Shown: positions 5,888-6,851 of the stretch, piece by piece | Numbering within the stretch: position 1 is the stretch's first letter | How the letters are laid out: each line of letters opens with the position of its first letter | Notes under the pieces: model-generated | The model's database searches: none | What the model was told of the DNA's origin: nothing | Seen by the model: only the letters and a program-made list of their open reading frames with translations | From: Elusimicrobiota bacterium | Lineage (GTDB): Bacteria; Elusimicrobiota; Elusimicrobia; 2-01-FULL-59-12; JACPXA01 | Direction of reading: 5' to 3' | Length of the DNA stretch: 6,851 bases | Assembly: GCA_016196785.1 (NCBI GenBank) | Contig: JACPXA010000113.1 | Span: forward strand, 1-6,851 | Translations under genes and position numbers: made by a program

Positions 5888-6076
5888 GTTTATGCCCAGA
5901 AAGCCAGGCGCTACTTCAACTTTATGACGTCGACCCATTGCGCAGTTGGAACCAAGCCCGGCCGAAGCGACGTCCTATTTCTTCGTAGCCGGCGGTTGTT
6001 AGGTGGACCCGATCTTGGAGCAGTATACCATCATGGACACCAAGAACCGAGCAGGAGGAACCCCAAATCTCGAATC

Positions 6077-6085
6077 TGCTACAAT
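6077..6085 (+). promoter_or_regulatory. Extended -10 promoter element before tRNA fragment 2
   Basis: TGCTACAAT fits TGnTAnnnT, 12 bases before the first base of the tRNA 5' half at 6098, the same distance as in copy 1. No -35 hexamer is evident. Its place is that of a tRNA promoter. Confidence 0.5.
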
Positions 6086-6097
6086 TGCCAGAGCAAC

Positions 6098-6135
6098 GGG
6101 CCCTTAGCTCAGCGGTGAGAGCGCCCCGCTCATAA
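6098..6135 (+). pseudogene. 5' half of a CAU-anticodon tRNA (tRNA-Met or tRNA-Ile2 type), copy 2
   Basis: It reads as acceptor strand GGGCCCT, TA, D-stem GCTC / GAGC closed over an 8-base D-loop, G, anticodon-stem strand CCCCG, and loop CTCATAA with anticodon CAU. All base pairs available within the half are intact. Immediately after the loop, where CGGGG should complete the anticodon stem, the sequence is TCTTA. No T-arm or AGGGCCC 3' acceptor strand follows. The break falls exactly at the end of the anticodon loop, a known crossover location for tyrosine recombinases and the insertion point of some group I introns; no 3' exon is visible downstream. It cannot make a complete tRNA by itself. 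Confidence 0.7.
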
Positions 6136-6145
6136 TCTTAGTCAT

Positions 6146-6174
6146 TTGGGAATCCGCTGGCGATTTGGTATAGT
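6146..6174 (+). promoter_or_regulatory. Predicted sigma-70-type promoter for hicBA
   Basis: TTGGGA (6146-6151, 4/6 to TTGACA) and TATAGT (6169-6174, 5/6 to TATAAT) are separated by 17 bp. The expected start of transcription, about seven bases after the -10, coincides with the ATG of hicB at 6181, which would give a leaderless transcript. Confidence 0.5.
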
Positions 6175-6180
6175 TGAATC

Positions 6181-6420
6181 ATGAACCCCTATCCTGCTGA
6201 ACAGAGCGTCAAAGCCTACATTTATTACGATGGCAAACACTATTGCGTTCGCTGTTCGCCCATTGACGTGTTCACCCAAGGGAAGACACTGGATGAAACA
6301 GTGAAGAACGTACGAGAAGCCGTCGCTTTACACTTGGAGGATGAGACCAACCGTAAAGGTTTACCGAAAAACCCACCGATCTTGATATTAATGGAAACCA
6401 CCCTCCAGCGTGTCGCCTAA
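6181..6420 (+). CDS. hicB: HicB-family antitoxin
   Basis: The 79-residue product has the HicB (UPF0150) pattern: Y-I-Y-Y-D-G-K-H-Y-C-V-R-C (13-25), then V-F-T-Q-G-K-T-L-D-E-T-V-K-N-V-R-E-A (30-47), the partly degraded RNase-H-like fold that binds and covers HicA. It lies upstream of the toxin, overlapping it by 11 bases, which gives antitoxin first and couples the two. Full-length HicB proteins (about 110-140 aa) add a C-terminal helix-turn-helix or ribbon-helix-helix domain; this one ends shortly after the core, so it belongs to the short type and may not bind its own operator. No Shine-Dalgarno precedes the ATG, while a promoter is placed so close that the mRNA may begin at the start codon. 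Confidence 0.85.
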   Translation: MNPYPAEQSVKAYIYYDGKHYCVRCSPIDVFTQGKTLDETVKNVREAVALHLEDETNRKGLPKNPPILILMETTLQRVA

Positions 6421-6664
6421 GCTCCCTGTCGTTTCCAGCAGAACCCTCGTTAAGTTTCTAGGCCGTCTCGAATACGAAGTCCAACGTCAACGTGGTAGCC
6501 ACATCCGGTTAAAAAAGCGAACCCCTTCTGGGCATCATTCCGTCACCGTCCCTGCCCACCACGAAATCGCCCGTGGTACCCTCAATGATATCCTCAACTC
6601 GGTTTCCATCCATTGCCAGATACCTAAAGGGGAACTCATCAACAATCTCGAAGAGCAAAACTAA
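6410..6664 (+). CDS. hicA: HicA-family mRNA interferase toxin
   Basis: The 84-residue product has the HicA fold pattern of a small double-stranded-RNA-binding-like ribonuclease: L-P-V-V-S-S-R-T-L-V-K-F-L (5-17), R-Q-R-G-S-H-I-R-L (26-34) with the conserved catalytic His31 in G-S-H, and V-T-V-P-A-H-H-E-I-A-R-G-T-L (45-58). HicA toxins cut mRNA and slow growth when HicB is lost. The start is GTG inside the end of hicB, with no separate ribosome site, so its translation should follow that of the antitoxin. All key residues are present, so an active toxin is expected. The pair probably helps stabilise the accessory block behind the tRNA fragment (inference). Confidence 0.87.
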   Translation: MSPKLPVVSSRTLVKFLGRLEYEVQRQRGSHIRLKKRTPSGHHSVTVPAHHEIARGTLNDILNSVSIHCQIPKGELINNLEEQN

Positions 6665-6715
6665 GAAGCAAATTACTGAGGTACTCCCCGTTGTCAAGAC
6701 AGAATTCAGGGGTGT

Positions 6716-6851
6716 TTACGATAGAGCCTTCCTTGCCGTTGACGTTCCGTCCCGCGATTTTGTTTTGATCAACACAATGTCGAAATTCCACGTCTGCTGC
6801 CCTTCCAGGGCTTTGGCCACGCTTTGTCGCGCACGCATGTTCGATGAGTTA
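6716..6851 (-). CDS. Partial hypothetical protein on the minus strand (C-terminal end)
   Basis: Reading from the right edge on the minus strand, the frame from base 6850 is open to a TAA at 6718-6716 and gives about 44 residues of natural composition, including M-R-A-R-Q-S-V-A-K-A-L-E and W-N-F-D-I-V-L-I-K-T-K-S. An internal ATG lies at 6838. I recognise no family. If real, it converges on hicA, with about 50 bp between the two stops. The other frames here are also open, so the case rests on composition only. Confidence 0.35.
   Translation of the reverse strand, partial: NSSNMRARQSVAKALEGQQTWNFDIVLIKTKSRDGTSTARKALS

Larger units (their letters stand above)
5846..6076 (+). other. Gene-poor region between yhcG and the second tRNA fragment
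   Basis: Besides the yhcG relic and dyad 3, no convincing gene is present. A + frame of 64 codons from 5924 is Arg/Pro/Gly-rich and has no ribosome site. A different frame, GTG at 6003 to TAG at 6105-6107, gives 34 residues starting V-D-P-I-L-E-Q-Y-T-I-M-D with better composition, but it begins right after an in-frame TAG and runs into the tRNA fragment, so it is more likely a gene tail or chance. Confidence 0.4.

Noticed and set aside
5924..6118. 64-codon + frame running into the tRNA half
   Set aside because: Arg/Pro/Gly-rich, no ribosome site, and its end lies within the promoter and tRNA fragment.
6136..6400. Group I intron in the anticodon loop of the tRNA half
   Set aside because: Introns at this place are known in some bacterial tRNA-Ile(CAU) genes, but no 3' exon with AGGGCCC is seen and hicB begins only 45 bases later, leaving no room for intron structure.
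6676..6715. Weak hairpin (CTCCCC with GGGGTG) after hicA as a terminator
   Set aside because: Short imperfect stem, long loop and no T-tract.
1..6851. CRISPR array or complete insertion sequence
   Set aside because: No regularly spaced repeat-spacer units and no transposase or integrase reading frame are visible.

Overview
This 6.85 kb window looks like a moderately GC-rich environmental Gram-negative bacterium. A Nitrospirota-like host is a weak guess from the gene mix and cannot be confirmed from the sequence. It has three parts. (1) Positions 1-2901 are a compact, translationally coupled metabolic operon on the + strand: the C-terminal half of a class III PLP aminotransferase, a LuxE-like acyl-protein synthetase and a LuxC-like acyl-CoA reductase. 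Junctions are a 1-base TAATG overlap and a 20-base overlap. The known family chemistry suggests activation of a fatty acid, reduction to an aldehyde, and possibly transamination to an amine or amino compound.

(2) Positions 2954-6097 form an accessory block. It opens with an extended -10 promoter followed by a decayed 5' part of a tRNA gene. Then comes a tight run of genes I do not recognise: a possible 21-aa leader, a 240-aa multi-pass membrane protein, a 47-aa ORF, a 153-aa ORF in the same frame as the 47-aa one and separated from it only by TAA, and a 59-aa ORF. After a 171-bp stretch without a clear gene comes a DUF1016/YhcG-family PD-(D/E)XK nuclease-like gene. Behind it lies a short relic of a second yhcG-like sequence. 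Three related dyads of about 25 bp lie in and just after yhcG.

(3) From 6077 the opening motif recurs: an extended -10 box, 12 bp, and a better preserved 5' half of a CAU-anticodon tRNA (tRNA-Met or tRNA-Ile2 type). This half stops at the end of the anticodon loop. It is followed by a hicB-hicA toxin-antitoxin pair with its own promoter, placed so that hicB may be leaderless. A partial minus-strand ORF may enter from the right edge.

The main structural point is the repeated unit of tRNA promoter plus 5' tRNA half plus accessory cargo. It suggests repeated insertion at a tRNA anticodon loop. No integrase, intact tRNA or 3' tRNA half is visible in the window, so this remains a hypothesis.
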